A stretch of DNA of 64,000 nt from Hydrogenivirga caldilitoris. Lineage in GTDB: Bacteria > Aquificota > Aquificia > Aquificales > Aquificaceae. Where the stretch lies: assembly GCF_003664005.1 (NCBI RefSeq), contig NZ_RCCJ01000001.1:682001-746000 (forward strand), given 5' to 3'. A program made the position numbers and the translations under genes. The notes beneath the pieces were generated by a model that saw only the letters and a list, made by a program, of their open reading frames with translations, had not been told where the DNA came from and did not search any database. Of this stretch, positions 17,702 to 28,850 are shown one piece after another; position 1 is the stretch's first letter, and each line of letters starts with the position of its first letter.

Positions 17702-18806
17702 CCATATCCACAAACGCTTTGAACAGGTAGTAGGAGTCGTGGGGTCCGGGAGAGTTTTCTGGGTGGTACTGAACTGCGAAGATAGGAAGCTCTTTATGCC
17801 TGATTCCCTCAACAGTCTCGTCCAGGAGATTTATATGGGTTATCTCTACCTCTGAAGGAAGAGAATCCGGGTCAATGGCGAAGTTGTGGTTCTGGGCTGT
17901 TATCTCCACCTTTCCTGTCTTTAGGTCTTTTACAGGATGGTTTCCTCCATGGTGTCCAAACTTCAGCTTGTATGTCCTTCCACCAAGGGCAAGCCCTACT
18001 ATCTGGCACCCCAAGCATATCCCCAGTATAGGAATCTTCCCGGCGAACTCCCTTACCAGTCGTATGCCCTCAACTACCCTTTGGGGATCTCCGGGTCCGT
18101 TGGATAGAAACAGAGCATCAGGTCTCTCTTTCTTTGCAAAGTCAAAAGCTTCTTCGGGGGGCACCACAACAACCTTCGCACCCTCACTTGCAAGTCTCCT
18201 TAAGATGTTGAACTTCACGCCAAAGTCAACAACCGCCACAGTAGGTTTCTCACCTTCAGTCTCTATATATCCCTCTGACAGCCTCCATTCTCCTTGCTTC
18301 CATAGATAAGACTCCCTGGTGGATACCTCCTGAATGAGGTCAAGTTCAGAGATGTCCGGCACCTGACGGGCTTTTTTCACAGCTTCCTCAGGCGTTATGT
18401 TATTCGTTGATATAACACCCCTTATAACACCGTGCTCCCTTATCTTTTTCACCAGGGCTCTGGTATCTATACCAGCTATACCCACGACACCATTCTCCTT
18501 AAGATACTCATCTAAGGACTTTGTTGCACGCCAGTTGGAATACCTAAAAAATACCTCCTTAACTACGAAGCCGTTTACCTGAACCTTTCCCGACTCAAGG
18601 TCCTCTTCGTTTACGCCATAGTTCCCTATCTGGGTGTAGGTCATTACCACGATCTGCCCTCGGTAGGACGGGTCTGTAAGTATCTCCTGATAGCCTGTCA
18701 TGGACGTGTTAAAGACGAGCTCCCCCTGTGTCTCGCCCTCGGCTCCAAAGGAGTATCCGAGGAAGTAAGTTCCGTCTTCAAGGGCGAGGATGGCTTTCTT
18801 TTTCAT
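17682..18806 (-). CDS. carA: Carbamoyl-phosphate synthase small subunit
   Basis: A 374-residue glutamine amidotransferase subunit. The nucleophile cysteine is in GICLGCQIVGLALGG and the catalytic His-Glu pair in VQYHPENSPGPHDS; the N-terminal half has the CarA-specific EDGTYFLGYSFGAEGE and NTSMTGYQEILTDPSY. It supplies ammonia to CarB for arginine and pyrimidine synthesis; carB is not nearby. TAAAAT (18821-18816) lies 9 nt before the ATG with no ribosome binding site. Confidence 0.97.
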   Translation of the reverse strand: MKKKAILALEDGTYFLGYSFGAEGETQGELVFNTSMTGYQEILTDPSYRGQIVVMTYTQIGNYGVNEEDLESGKVQVNGFVVKEVFFRYSNWRATKSLDEYLKENGVVGIAGIDTRALVKKIREHGVIRGVISTNNITPEEAVKKARQVPDISELDLIQEVSTRESYLWKQGEWRLSEGYIETEGEKPTVAVVDFGVKFNILRRLASEGAKVVVVPPEEAFDFAKKERPDALFLSNGPGDPQRVVEGIRLVREFAGKIPILGICLGCQIVGLALGGRTYKLKFGHHGGNHPVKDLKTGKVEITAQNHNFAIDPDSLPSEVEITHINLLDETVEGIRHKELPIFAVQYHPENSPGPHDSYYLFKAFVDMAKRAGQ

Positions 18807-18859
18807 CAGTGGAAAATTTTACAGCATGAGAGGTTCACTCCCCAGATAAAATATTTCTT

Positions 18860-19696
18860 ATGGACTTTGCGAAGCTTCAAGGCTCAGGAAACGACTTCAT
18901 ACTTATAGATAACCGTGATGGGAGGGTATACAAGAAAACCGAGGAGCTCGGCGTATGCCTTAAGGAATTCGTGGTAAAGGTATGCGAGCCTCATAAGGGT
19001 GTGGGAGCAGATGGACTGATACTCATAGAGGAGCCTGAGGACAGCAGCAACCATTTCAGGTGGCAGTTCTTCAATTCTGACGGATCAGAAGCTGAGATGT
19101 GCGGGAACGGCTCAAGGTGTGCGGTTAGGTTCTGCTACGACCTCGGTATAGTTGATAAGTACGTGAAATTTGAAACTTTAGCAGGGGTTATAAAGGCAGA
19201 GGTTCTTGAGGACGGTAAGAGGGTGAAGGTACAGCTTACACCTCCTTCCGAACCTGTTGATAAAACGCTATTAGTTGATGGTAGAGAGCTTAAAGGTGTT
19301 TTTATAAACACGGGTGTGCCCCACTTTGTGGTTCCTGTTGATAACTTGGAAGGTACAGACGTTAGGGGACTGGGGAGAGCCATTAGGTTCCATGAGGAGT
19401 TCCAACCTAAGGGAACGAACGTAAACTTCATTGAGCCAGTATCGGCAGATACCATAAAGGTCAGAACTTATGAGAGAGGTGTTGAATCAGAGACTCTTGC
19501 CTGTGGAACAGGAGCCACAGCCGGGGCTATAGTTGCCTATATAAAAGGTCTTGTAAGCAAAAAGCCTGTTAAGGTTGTCACCCGCAGCGAAGAGCTTCTC
19601 ATAATAGACTTTGATAAGGAGTTGAAGGAAGTTTTTCTAAACGGTTCCGTCTATAAAGTCTTTGAGGGAACCCTTAGCTACGAAATCTTCTTATGA
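18860..19696 (+). CDS. dapF: Diaminopimelate epimerase
   Basis: A 278-residue protein with the two catalytic cysteines in EMCGNGSRCAVRF and TLACGTGATAGAI, and the N-terminal FAKLQGSGNDFILIDNRDG. It makes meso-diaminopimelate for lysine and peptidoglycan. TAAAAT at 18847-18852 is 7 nt before the ATG and there is no ribosome binding site. The stop overlaps the next glycosyltransferase gene by 4 nt. Confidence 0.96.
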   Translation: MDFAKLQGSGNDFILIDNRDGRVYKKTEELGVCLKEFVVKVCEPHKGVGADGLILIEEPEDSSNHFRWQFFNSDGSEAEMCGNGSRCAVRFCYDLGIVDKYVKFETLAGVIKAEVLEDGKRVKVQLTPPSEPVDKTLLVDGRELKGVFINTGVPHFVVPVDNLEGTDVRGLGRAIRFHEEFQPKGTNVNFIEPVSADTIKVRTYERGVESETLACGTGATAGAIVAYIKGLVSKKPVKVVTRSEELLIIDFDKELKEVFLNGSVYKVFEGTLSYEIFL

Positions 19697-20487
19697 GGAG
19701 GGCACTTCTTTACCGTAGGGGCGGTCTCGGAGATACACTTCTTACCTTTCCACTCCTTGAGATTCTCAAAAGCAAAGGTTTTTATACGACGGCTGTTGGA
19801 AACACAGACTACTTTAAAATTGCCAGGGAGGTTGGCTGGGCAGATAGAGTTTTAAGTGAAAAACCCAACGAGGATTTTGACCTGGTACTTGAGATTTCCT
19901 CCGAAGGTAACCTGCCAACTTTCCCAAGGGAGAGAAGATGGATACTTGAACACTATCTTGAGGGTGCAGGCTTCATAGGAGAGAGCTTCTCCTGGGTATT
20001 ACCTGTTGAGACCTTGCCCGATTCACCCTTCAGGGGGAGGGTCGTTTTCCACCCTTCCAGCGGCTCAAGGAAAAAGAACCCAAACCTTTCTCTATTCCTT
20101 GAACTGGAGAAGCACCTTGTTAAAAGGGGGCATGAAGTTGTTTACCTTATAGGCGAGGCGGACACATGGTTGAAAGGCTATGTTACCAATTACGTTGAGA
20201 GCTATGAACCGCTCTGGATAGCGAGAGCTCTAAAAAGTGCGCTTCTTTTTGTGGGGCTGGATTCGGGACTATCCCATCTCTCAGCTTATCTCGGTGTTCC
20301 AACGATTGTTATATATGGACCTTCAGACCCGGTGGTGTGGAAGCCCATAGGGAGGAGGGTGTATCAGGTTTCCCTGGGATTGGAATGTTCTCCCTGCTTT
20401 CCAAACGTATGCGATAGGAGGGAGTGTTTGGATGGCTCTTTACTCTTTCATTGCCTTTTCCCACTCCTTGACGAGCTCCTCATCTAA
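19693..20487 (+). CDS. Glycosyltransferase family 9 protein
   Basis: A 264-residue GT9 member, shorter than the one at 7.5 kb. It begins RRALLYRRGGLGDTLLTFPL and has VGLDSGLSHLSAYLGVPTIV plus YGPSDPVVWKPIG, followed by a cysteine cluster (CSPCFPNVCDRREC) typical of the family. Likely a lipopolysaccharide core sugar transferase. Translationally coupled to dapF. The last 48 nt overlap the convergent macrodomain gene, the largest convergent overlap in the window. Confidence 0.83.
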   Translation: MRRALLYRRGGLGDTLLTFPLLEILKSKGFYTTAVGNTDYFKIAREVGWADRVLSEKPNEDFDLVLEISSEGNLPTFPRERRWILEHYLEGAGFIGESFSWVLPVETLPDSPFRGRVVFHPSSGSRKKNPNLSLFLELEKHLVKRGHEVVYLIGEADTWLKGYVTNYVESYEPLWIARALKSALLFVGLDSGLSHLSAYLGVPTIVIYGPSDPVVWKPIGRRVYQVSLGLECSPCFPNVCDRRECLDGSLLFHCLFPLLDELLI

Positions 20488-20934
20488 ATCCACGAGTATT
20501 ATATTTTCAAGGCAACGAGGTTTAAATTTCTTTATCTCGTCAACCATTGCTCTCGCTGCGACCTCTTTTGGAACCCTACCTACACCCGTTCCCATTCCAG
20601 GTATAGCTATGCTCTTAAAACAAAGTTCATCCGCAAGGTGGAGGGCAGCCTTTGTTGCTTTTCTGACTTTCTCTTCTGAAGTTCTCATGGCTGGCTCTTC
20701 CATGGTTGGAGAGTGTATCACCCCTTTAAACTTTAATTTTCCGGCGGTTGTTAGTATTGCACTTCCGACGGGTATGGGAGCTTTAGATATAGCCTCCCTT
20801 TCTATCTCCTCCCCTCCGAAGCGTTTTATTACCCCTGCTACTCCTCCACCCATATAACCGTGGCTGTTGGCAGGGTTAACTATTACGTCAGCTTTAACTT
20901 CAAGAAGACTACCCCGTATTATCTCAACCTTCAT
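20440..20934 (-). CDS. Macrodomain protein (ADP-ribose binding)
   Basis: A 164-residue stand-alone macrodomain. It begins VEIIRGSLLEVKADVIVNPANS, followed by GYMGGGVAGVIKRFGGEEIE and IAIPGMGTGVGRVP, the ADP-ribose phosphate-binding loops. Such proteins remove or bind ADP-ribose or O-acetyl-ADP-ribose. The partner enzyme is not identified. TAGAAT (20947-20942) is 7 nt upstream of the ATG without a ribosome binding site. Confidence 0.92.
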   Translation of the reverse strand: MKVEIIRGSLLEVKADVIVNPANSHGYMGGGVAGVIKRFGGEEIEREAISKAPIPVGSAILTTAGKLKFKGVIHSPTMEEPAMRTSEEKVRKATKAALHLADELCFKSIAIPGMGTGVGRVPKEVAARAMVDEIKKFKPRCLENIILVDLDEELVKEWEKAMKE

Positions 20935-20973
20935 GAATAAAATTCTAAAGCTTTGTGGGTTTGATGAGTAGGG

Positions 20974-21195
20974 TCACACGTATATGGGTTCGGTTATCTC
21001 ACCAAGACCAGCTTCAAGCCTCATCTTTATGTACTTACCTCTTATAGTATTGAGAGGTATCTCCACAACCTCACCGCTCTCCTTAACTACTTTTATCTTC
21101 TCCCCGTTGAGCTCTATCCCCTTTACAGGTGCTCCCGTATTTGAATCTATTATTAACTTCTCCCTTATAACATCTTGAGCTACCTTCTGAGCCAT
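20974..21195 (-). CDS. Small hypothetical protein
   Basis: A 73-residue protein starting [20 protein letters not shown] after a strong AAGGAGGT (spacing about 7 nt). The sequence reads as a short beta-rich domain ([41 protein letters not shown]). No family recognised. A much longer open frame continues upstream on this strand, but it runs antisense through hisF and is not coding. A TATAAA-type -10 lies about 40 nt upstream. Confidence 0.78.
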   Translation of the reverse strand: MAQKVAQDVIREKLIIDSNTGAPVKGIELNGEKIKVVKESGEVVEIPLNTIRGKYIKMRLEAGLGEITEPIYV

Positions 21196-21292
21196 CTTAA
21201 GACCTCCTTTCAGTGTTCTGCTTTTATCTTCTTTATATAGGGCTTTGGAGTTTGCTTTGTACAGGTCTATGTCATAAAATCTAAGTTCTGAG

Positions 21293-22051
21293 ATGCTTGC
21301 GAAGAGGATAATACCCTGTCTGGATGTTGATAAGGGAAGGGTCGTAAAGGGTGTAAAATTCGTGAATTTGCGTGATGCCGGAGACCCCGTGGAGGTTGCA
21401 AAGAGATACGAGCAGGAAGGAGCGGATGAGCTTGTATTTCTTGATATAACAGCTTCCGCGGAAGAGAGAAGCATAATTATAGATGTGGTTAGCAAAGTTG
21501 CAGAGACGGTTTTTATGCCCTTTACCGTGGGAGGTGGGATAAGGAACGTTGAAGACATGAGGAAACTCCTAGAGGCAGGAGCAGATAAAGTTTCAATAAA
21601 TACTGCAGCCGTTAAGAACCCAGAGATTATCCACGAAGGTGCAAAACTTTTCGGCTCCCAGTGTATAGTTGTTGCTATAGATGCGAAGAGGAGCGCAAGC
21701 ACCTGGGAGGTATATATCCACGGAGGAAGGACGCCTACAGGAATAGATGCGATAGAGTGGGCAAAGAAAGTGGAATCTCTCGGGGCTGGGGAAATACTCC
21801 TCACTTCAATGGACAGAGACGGCACTAAGAAGGGTTATGACGTTGAACTCTGTAGAGCGGTTTCGGAGGCTGTGAATATCCCTGTTATAGCCAGTGGAGG
21901 AGCGGGAAGTAAGGAACACTTTTATGAGGTTTTTTATGAAGGTAAGGTTGATGCAGCCCTTGCAGCCTCACTGTTTCATTTTCAGGAGCTAAGCATACCC
22001 GAACTCAAGGAGTACCTACACGAGAATGGAGTACTTGTTAGGCTAAATTAA
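21293..22051 (+). CDS. hisF: Imidazole glycerol phosphate synthase cyclase subunit
   Basis: A 252-residue beta/alpha barrel starting [20 protein letters not shown], with FTVGGGIRN and [16 protein letters not shown] (the two catalytic aspartates are Asp11 and the one in MDRDG). It forms the imidazole ring with HisH, which is not in the window. TAAAAT lies 12 nt upstream and there is no clear ribosome binding site. A 55-bp gap separates it from the convergent L,D-transpeptidase gene. Confidence 0.97.
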   Translation: MLAKRIIPCLDVDKGRVVKGVKFVNLRDAGDPVEVAKRYEQEGADELVFLDITASAEERSIIIDVVSKVAETVFMPFTVGGGIRNVEDMRKLLEAGADKVSINTAAVKNPEIIHEGAKLFGSQCIVVAIDAKRSASTWEVYIHGGRTPTGIDAIEWAKKVESLGAGEILLTSMDRDGTKKGYDVELCRAVSEAVNIPVIASGGAGSKEHFYEVFYEGKVDAALAASLFHFQELSIPELKEYLHENGVLVRLN

Positions 22052-22106
22052 GAAGAATTCCAAAACCTTGTTAGGTTGAAGTCTTTTGTGCTGAGGTTGC
22101 CGTTCT

Positions 22107-23321
22107 TCACTGAGTTTTCTTCTCTTTGCGGAACTCCTCCCTGAGTATCTTCAGTTTTCCATTCTCTTTGAGTATGTATAGCCTCTTGAAGCCTTTATCA
22201 GAGTAGGCATCAGACTTATAAGTTTGGTGAAACTCCGCAACATAGTACTCCACATTATCGGAGAGTCCTCTCCTAAAGGCTAATATGGTCAAGTCCTCTA
22301 TATCCACTTTGATTCGCTTCTTGCTAAGTATGGTTCTCCTCTTATAATTACTCCAGGAACGGTAATTACCCTTTTCCCATGTGAACTTATCAGAGTAGAG
22401 AGACAGGAAGGTGTCTATGTCCTTGTTTTCCCAGCTTTCCTCCCAGGTCTTTAGAAAGCCCTTCACATCGTCAAGCTCTATGTCTGTAGGAATCTCTTTG
22501 TATATCGCTATCAGGGTGTTGTTCTTGGCTATCCTCTTTACTATGTGTCTTAGGTCGTTATTCTCGGCAACCACACAGCCTCTGGTACTAAAGGGTATGT
22601 TGTACCTGTTTTCTTCATCGCTTCCATGAAGCCATATTCCACTGCCCCCCTTCCCGAGCAGTTTGTCTACCGGATTGGGGTAATTTAAAACCACCGCTAT
22701 GCCCCCGTACATCTTGGGCAACTTCTCCGGAGGTATAAACTCGGTAAAGTAGTAAACTCCCTCCGGTGTCCTTTTATCTCCTTCACTCCACTTATCCTCC
22801 CAGTCCTGTCCTGTGGTCACGGGGTATAGATTTTCAAGAACCTTGCCCTTATATATAAGCAGGTACTGGGACATCTTCTCTACCAGGAAGACAAACTTAT
22901 CCTCAGGATTCTCAACTATAACCGGCGGGGGAATACTGAACCTGTCCCAGATAATATCCGTCATTTTTTGACGAAACTTCTCAGGGTGTTCAACCCTCCT
23001 TATGAGCTCATTAAACCTGAAGTAGGAGGGGTTGTAATCCCTTTTAAGCTCTATAGACTTTAGGTAGTTTTCTATAGCCTCTTCAAGGTCTCCCCGTCTC
23101 TCCGCTATCAGACCCCTTGCAAACAGCTTTACATACTCAGGTGGCTCTTCTTTTATGTCCTCAGCGAGACTTTTGATTATGTAAAGGTCATAGTCGGTAG
23201 CCTTACCTTCAATAAATCTCTCAAAGGAGTTTGTTAAGTTACCCCTTTCAAGGTCTTCAGGGTGGCTACCAAAGCCTATCCCGAAGATGAACAGGAGTAT
23301 TAGAACTCTCAGCCACAACAT
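22107..23321 (-). CDS. L,D-transpeptidase (YkuD) with TPR and NTF2-like domains
   Basis: A 404-residue secreted protein with an N-terminal signal peptide (LWLRVLILLFIFGIGFG), a TPR-like helical stretch (about 60-100), a YkuD L,D-transpeptidase domain (about 140-275) and a C-terminal NTF2/SnoaL-like domain (about 280-400). The catalytic motif is His232 and Cys249 in WLHGSDEENRYN and FSTRGCVV. It is predicted to form 3-3 crosslinks or attach proteins to peptidoglycan in the periplasm. The ATG at 23321 is chosen over a TTG two codons earlier. TAAAAT lies 8 nt before it with no ribosome binding site. Confidence 0.88.
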   Translation of the reverse strand: MLWLRVLILLFIFGIGFGSHPEDLERGNLTNSFERFIEGKATDYDLYIIKSLAEDIKEEPPEYVKLFARGLIAERRGDLEEAIENYLKSIELKRDYNPSYFRFNELIRRVEHPEKFRQKMTDIIWDRFSIPPPVIVENPEDKFVFLVEKMSQYLLIYKGKVLENLYPVTTGQDWEDKWSEGDKRTPEGVYYFTEFIPPEKLPKMYGGIAVVLNYPNPVDKLLGKGGSGIWLHGSDEENRYNIPFSTRGCVVAENNDLRHIVKRIAKNNTLIAIYKEIPTDIELDDVKGFLKTWEESWENKDIDTFLSLYSDKFTWEKGNYRSWSNYKRRTILSKKRIKVDIEDLTILAFRRGLSDNVEYYVAEFHQTYKSDAYSDKGFKRLYILKENGKLKILREEFRKEKKTQ

Positions 23322-23417
23322 TATCAAGGATTTTATACCAAAACCTTCTTCTATGTCTCCTTTCTTAACTGCTCTACATCACAGTATTTCATGCCTTGTT
23401 TGTTATAATTACCGACC

Positions 23418-23741
23418 ATGAGCATCTTGGTCTTCGTCAGCATGACACCTCTGGGAAAAGGTGAAAGTGTCAGCGAATACGTGGCTAAGGTTGTTGACAT
23501 CATAGACCGATCCGGACTCCCATATGTCCTTACCCCAATGGGAACAATAATTGAAGGTGAGGACTGGGATGAGGTTATGGGTGTTCTCAAGAGAGGTTTT
23601 GAGGAGCTTAAAAAGGAATGTTCAAGAATATCAATAACCATGAAAGTAGATTACCGAGAAGGTAAATCGGGAAGGCTCAAGAGCAAGGTAGAATCCGTCC
23701 AGGAGAAGATAGGCAGGGAGATAAAGACTCTTAAAGGCTGA
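23418..23741 (+). CDS. MTH1187/YqgV family thiamine-binding-type protein (DUF77)
   Basis: A 107-residue ferredoxin-like fold protein: ILVFVSMTPLGKGESVSEYV at the start and YVLTPMGTIIEGEDWDEVM in the middle, the signature of the DUF77/MTH1187 group, some members of which bind thiamine or its precursors. The exact ligand is unknown. TATAAT at 23404-23409 is 8 nt before the ATG with no ribosome binding site. The 3' end overlaps the convergent permease gene by 11 nt. Confidence 0.85.
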   Translation: MSILVFVSMTPLGKGESVSEYVAKVVDIIDRSGLPYVLTPMGTIIEGEDWDEVMGVLKRGFEELKKECSRISITMKVDYREGKSGRLKSKVESVQEKIGREIKTLKG

Positions 23742-24591
23742 CTCTCAGTCCAAAGAGAAAGAGCTGGTGAAGGATTATCCCTAGAGCTATAAGGTAGTAA
23801 ACCTGCGTGTGAGTTTTGCAGAATCTCAGCACTCCAAAAAAGGAGAACAGCAGGGCTGGAAGAATTGAAAGGGTGTTTGCAAGGTTCATAACCCTCTCCT
23901 TCCTTATCTTTTTCTCTCTTATCTCGGCTGATAGGAACTCTTCCGTATCAAGCCAGTACCTTTGGAACTCCATGAGAAAATACTTTCCTCTTTCCTTGGT
24001 GAGGAGTGAACCACCTGTAAAAAGGAACCTTCCGTTACCTTCATAAACTGCGCTTTGAGCAAGGATGTGGGTATTCCTATACTTAAGGAAAATGTTTTTT
24101 ATCTCTTTACCTTCTCTTTTTTCCGCGTATATAACCACGTCTCCTGAAGAGAGAAAGGTTTTTTCGGGAAGGTTTTCAAAGAGTTTATCTTTATACTGGA
24201 TAAGCAAACCTCTTCTGGCGAAGGATACTTGTTCTTCAAATATAAAGAAGGATAAAGCCCCAGAAAGAAGAAAGAACACAAGCGCCGGGAGGGCAAACAG
24301 GGTGAATAGTTTCCGAGGTGATAGGTGGAATGAGTAGAGAACATGCAGGAGCCTCTTTTCCTTCAACTCATATACAGAAGTCGCTATAGCGGCGATCAGT
24401 CCGTCCGGAATGAAGAAAAAACCGTAATATACAAACCATACCAGGCTGAAGGAAAGGGAGCTCGTCAAGGGTAGACCAAAAAGTATGAAACCTATCTTGA
24501 ATATCTGAACCATAAAGAGTATGAAGGCAAGAACAAGAGCGATCGTGTAGGTGCTTCTGGTAACCTTCCAGAGTATGAGTGCCCTGAGCAT
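23731..24591 (-). CDS. LptF/LptG family permease
   Basis: A 286-residue protein of the YjgP/YjgQ family, with hydrophobic segments near the N terminus (residues about 15-40 and 50-75), another about 95-115, a periplasmic beta-rich middle, and two C-terminal segments. It would be the membrane part of the LptBFG lipopolysaccharide extraction complex. It is shorter than E. coli LptF/G (about 360), as seen in some deep-branching bacteria. The open frame extends 33 codons upstream into purD's promoter; the ATG at 24591 is preferred because it begins the conserved MLRALILWKV segment. Confidence 0.8.
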   Translation of the reverse strand: MLRALILWKVTRSTYTIALVLAFILFMVQIFKIGFILFGLPLTSSLSFSLVWFVYYGFFFIPDGLIAAIATSVYELKEKRLLHVLYSFHLSPRKLFTLFALPALVFFLLSGALSFFIFEEQVSFARRGLLIQYKDKLFENLPEKTFLSSGDVVIYAEKREGKEIKNIFLKYRNTHILAQSAVYEGNGRFLFTGGSLLTKERGKYFLMEFQRYWLDTEEFLSAEIREKKIRKERVMNLANTLSILPALLFSFFGVLRFCKTHTQVYYLIALGIILHQLFLFGLRVSL

Positions 24592-24627
24592 TATTTTCTC
24601 TATGATAACCCAGCGTGAAGGGTATAA

Positions 24628-26962
<2,335 letters not shown>

Positions 26963-26985
26963 TTATTTTATAAGTCTATACTAAA

Positions 26986-27018
26986 GGTAACCTTGGGGTA
27001 ACATGAGGTTAATATATT
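26986..27018 (+). promoter_or_regulatory. Putative response-regulator box pair and -10 element
   Basis: GGTAAC at 26986-26991 and again at 26997-27002 (11-bp period), then TATATT at 27013-27018, giving GGTAAC-N5-GGTAAC-N10 and the -10 hexamer. A related GGTTAA follows at 27007. The same arrangement with identical spacing occurs at 29905-29937. Direct repeats with 11-bp period next to a -10 are how OmpR/PhoB-type regulators activate, and the genes between the two sites include such a regulator. Confidence 0.6.
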
Positions 27019-27028
27019 CAAAACCGGT

Positions 27029-27421
27029 ATGAGGTGGGTGCTGGTAACCTTTATTCTCGTGGGTTTGGCTTTCAGCTCGGATATACATGGAGATATACAG
27101 ACTCTTCTAAAGAAGGTGAAAACTGCCCCACCTGAAGAAAGGTATAAGGTTATGAACGAACTCAAGTTAAAGCTGAGGGAACTGAACAGAAGGGAAAGGG
27201 AAGAGGTTATAAGGAAAATTTACAGGGAGCTAAAGGGTGAGAGACATCCCGATAGGGAGCGCAAGGGTGATAAGCTTGAGGAGGAAAAACTCAAGCACAG
27301 GGATCTCTCGGATAAAATTGGTGAGAAACATAAGGAGAAGTACGAGGAAAAGTTTGAGGAGAAGTATGAGGACAAAGCTGAGAAGCGAATGGACGATAAG
27401 AAGAAACATGGCGATGACTGA
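27029..27421 (+). CDS. Secreted, highly charged hypothetical protein
   Basis: A 130-residue protein with a signal peptide (MRWVLVTFILVGLAFSS) and a mature part made almost entirely of Lys, Glu, Arg and Asp in a predicted long helix. The last third has repeats of a K-(Y/F)-E-E/D pattern (KYEEKFEEKYEDK). It may be a periplasmic chaperone or metal/stress sensor in the style of Spy/CpxP, which are also helical and co-regulated with a two-component system, but there is no sequence proof. It is the first gene after the GGTAAC box promoter and probably leads an operon through the histidine kinase. Confidence 0.78.
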   Translation: MRWVLVTFILVGLAFSSDIHGDIQTLLKKVKTAPPEERYKVMNELKLKLRELNRREREEVIRKIYRELKGERHPDRERKGDKLEEEKLKHRDLSDKIGEKHKEKYEEKFEEKYEDKAEKRMDDKKKHGDD

Positions 27422-27443
27422 TTAAAAGTCTTTCAGTTGTGGG

Positions 27444-28220
27444 ATGAGGAAAGGGATATATCTGGTGGGTCTGCTGTTCTTTGCCCAGACAGTTTTTGCT
27501 TTTCAAGACAGTGACCTTGACGGTGTTGAAGATAGTAAGGATAGATGTCCCAACACTCCTATCCTTGAGCTTGTGGACAAGTACGGATGTCCTATAGAAA
27601 CTCAAAGAAGTATAAAGGGAAGGTTTTATTTGAGGGTTGGAGGAGGTTTTGTAGAGGACGGGGGTGAAAGAAGAACCTTTTCCCTTTTTTCAGTGGCATA
27701 CTCTTATAAGAAGGTCTATGCTTCCTTCTCAACGAGGTATTATCTGGGCGGTAACTCCTCTAACCCTGGTTCCGGAGACAGCTACCTGTTTGTTGGCTAC
27801 TCTCAGTTCTTGACGGAGAGACTTTACCTGTTACCAGGTTTAAGGATAAAGATTCCAACGGGTGCTGCCCAGTATAGTGACGGAAACTTTGATTACACTC
27901 CCTCGGTGGTTCTTGATTATATACTTGACGGTTTTGACCTTTTCGGATACCTGTCTTATACCTTCAAAGGTAATGGAGCTCTTGAGGATACACTTTCAAC
28001 CTCCCTTGGGGTTGGGTACGATTTTACTCCTAAACTCTACGGGAGCGTTTCCTATGATGTGTCCCAGTCTGAAGTAGGTGCAGGCAACGAATATTACCTC
28101 TCTTTCTTCTCCCTCTATGACATATCGGAAACCCTCTACACGACTGTTGGTTATACAGTAGGATTGAACAGCCGGGCTACAGACCACACTCTTACCTTCC
28201 GAATAGGTATTAGATTTTGA
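27444..28220 (+). CDS. Outer-membrane beta-barrel protein with calcium-binding type-3 repeat
   Basis: A 258-residue protein with a signal peptide (to about residue 19, VFA), then DSDLDGVEDSKDRCPNTP, a thrombospondin type-3-like calcium-binding repeat as found in OmpA-family linkers, then a run of alternating amphipathic beta strands ending in IGIRF with a C-terminal Phe, as in outer-membrane barrels. It lies 22 nt after the charged secreted protein gene and 3 nt before the response regulator gene, so envelope function and regulation are linked. Pore or sensor role unknown. Confidence 0.8.
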   Translation: MRKGIYLVGLLFFAQTVFAFQDSDLDGVEDSKDRCPNTPILELVDKYGCPIETQRSIKGRFYLRVGGGFVEDGGERRTFSLFSVAYSYKKVYASFSTRYYLGGNSSNPGSGDSYLFVGYSQFLTERLYLLPGLRIKIPTGAAQYSDGNFDYTPSVVLDYILDGFDLFGYLSYTFKGNGALEDTLSTSLGVGYDFTPKLYGSVSYDVSQSEVGAGNEYYLSFFSLYDISETLYTTVGYTVGLNSRATDHTLTFRIGIRF

Positions 28221-28223
28221 ATT

Positions 28224-28850
28224 ATGGATATGAGGGTTCTCCTTGTTGAGGATGATAGGGTTCTCGCCCAGAGCCTGAAGAAGTTCCTTGAGATGAACGG
28301 CATAAAGGTGGAGCTTGCTTACAGTTTCTCTGATGCCGTTGACCTCCTTGAGAGGAAAAAGTACGACCTTTACGTACTTGACGTGAACCTCGGGGATGGA
28401 GACGGCATAGACCTCCTAGAAGACCTGAGAAGGTTTAAGGATGACACACCCACCATATTCATAAGTGCTCTGACAGATATAAAGAATGTAACGAGAGGCT
28501 TCAACGCCGGGGCGGAGGACTATATAAAGAAACCCTTTGACCCCGAAGAGCTGGTTGTGCGTATAAAGGCACGGATAAGAAAACAGGAAGAAGAGCTCAG
28601 GTACGGAGACGTTTTTTACAGAGAAGGCAGGTTCTTCAAAGGGAAAGAGGAGATAGAGCTGGGGGAAGTGCAAAGGAACATTCTCCACAAACTGCTCAGG
28701 AACAGGGGAAGGGTTGTTACCAAGGAGGAGCTGTATGACTACATGGTTAACCCTTCTTCCTTGGCTTTGAGAGTTATGATAAACAAACTAAAGAAGAAAA
28801 CAGGCATAGAGATAAAGTCGGTCAGGGGCTTGGGGTACACCATTGATTAA
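28224..28850 (+). CDS. OmpR/PhoB-family response regulator
   Basis: A 208-residue protein with a receiver domain (phosphoacceptor Asp53 in LYVLDVNLGDGDG, acidic Glu9-Asp11, Lys103 in KKPF) and a C-terminal winged helix (about 125-208) with LRVMINKLKKKTGIEIKSVR and GLGYTID. It is the DNA-binding half of the two-component system completed by the kinase overlapping its 3' end. The GGTAAC direct repeats at both ends of this gene set are its likely targets. A second ATG two codons downstream is a possible start. Confidence 0.94.
   Translation: MDMRVLLVEDDRVLAQSLKKFLEMNGIKVELAYSFSDAVDLLERKKYDLYVLDVNLGDGDGIDLLEDLRRFKDDTPTIFISALTDIKNVTRGFNAGAEDYIKKPFDPEELVVRIKARIRKQEEELRYGDVFYREGRFFKGKEEIELGEVQRNILHKLLRNRGRVVTKEELYDYMVNPSSLALRVMINKLKKKTGIEIKSVRGLGYTID

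Noticed and set aside
20974-21825. Long minus-strand open frame of 283 codons
   Set aside because: Most of it is antisense to hisF, is rich in Ser/Thr and Ala without domain features, and the real gene starts at 21195 after a strong ribosome binding site.
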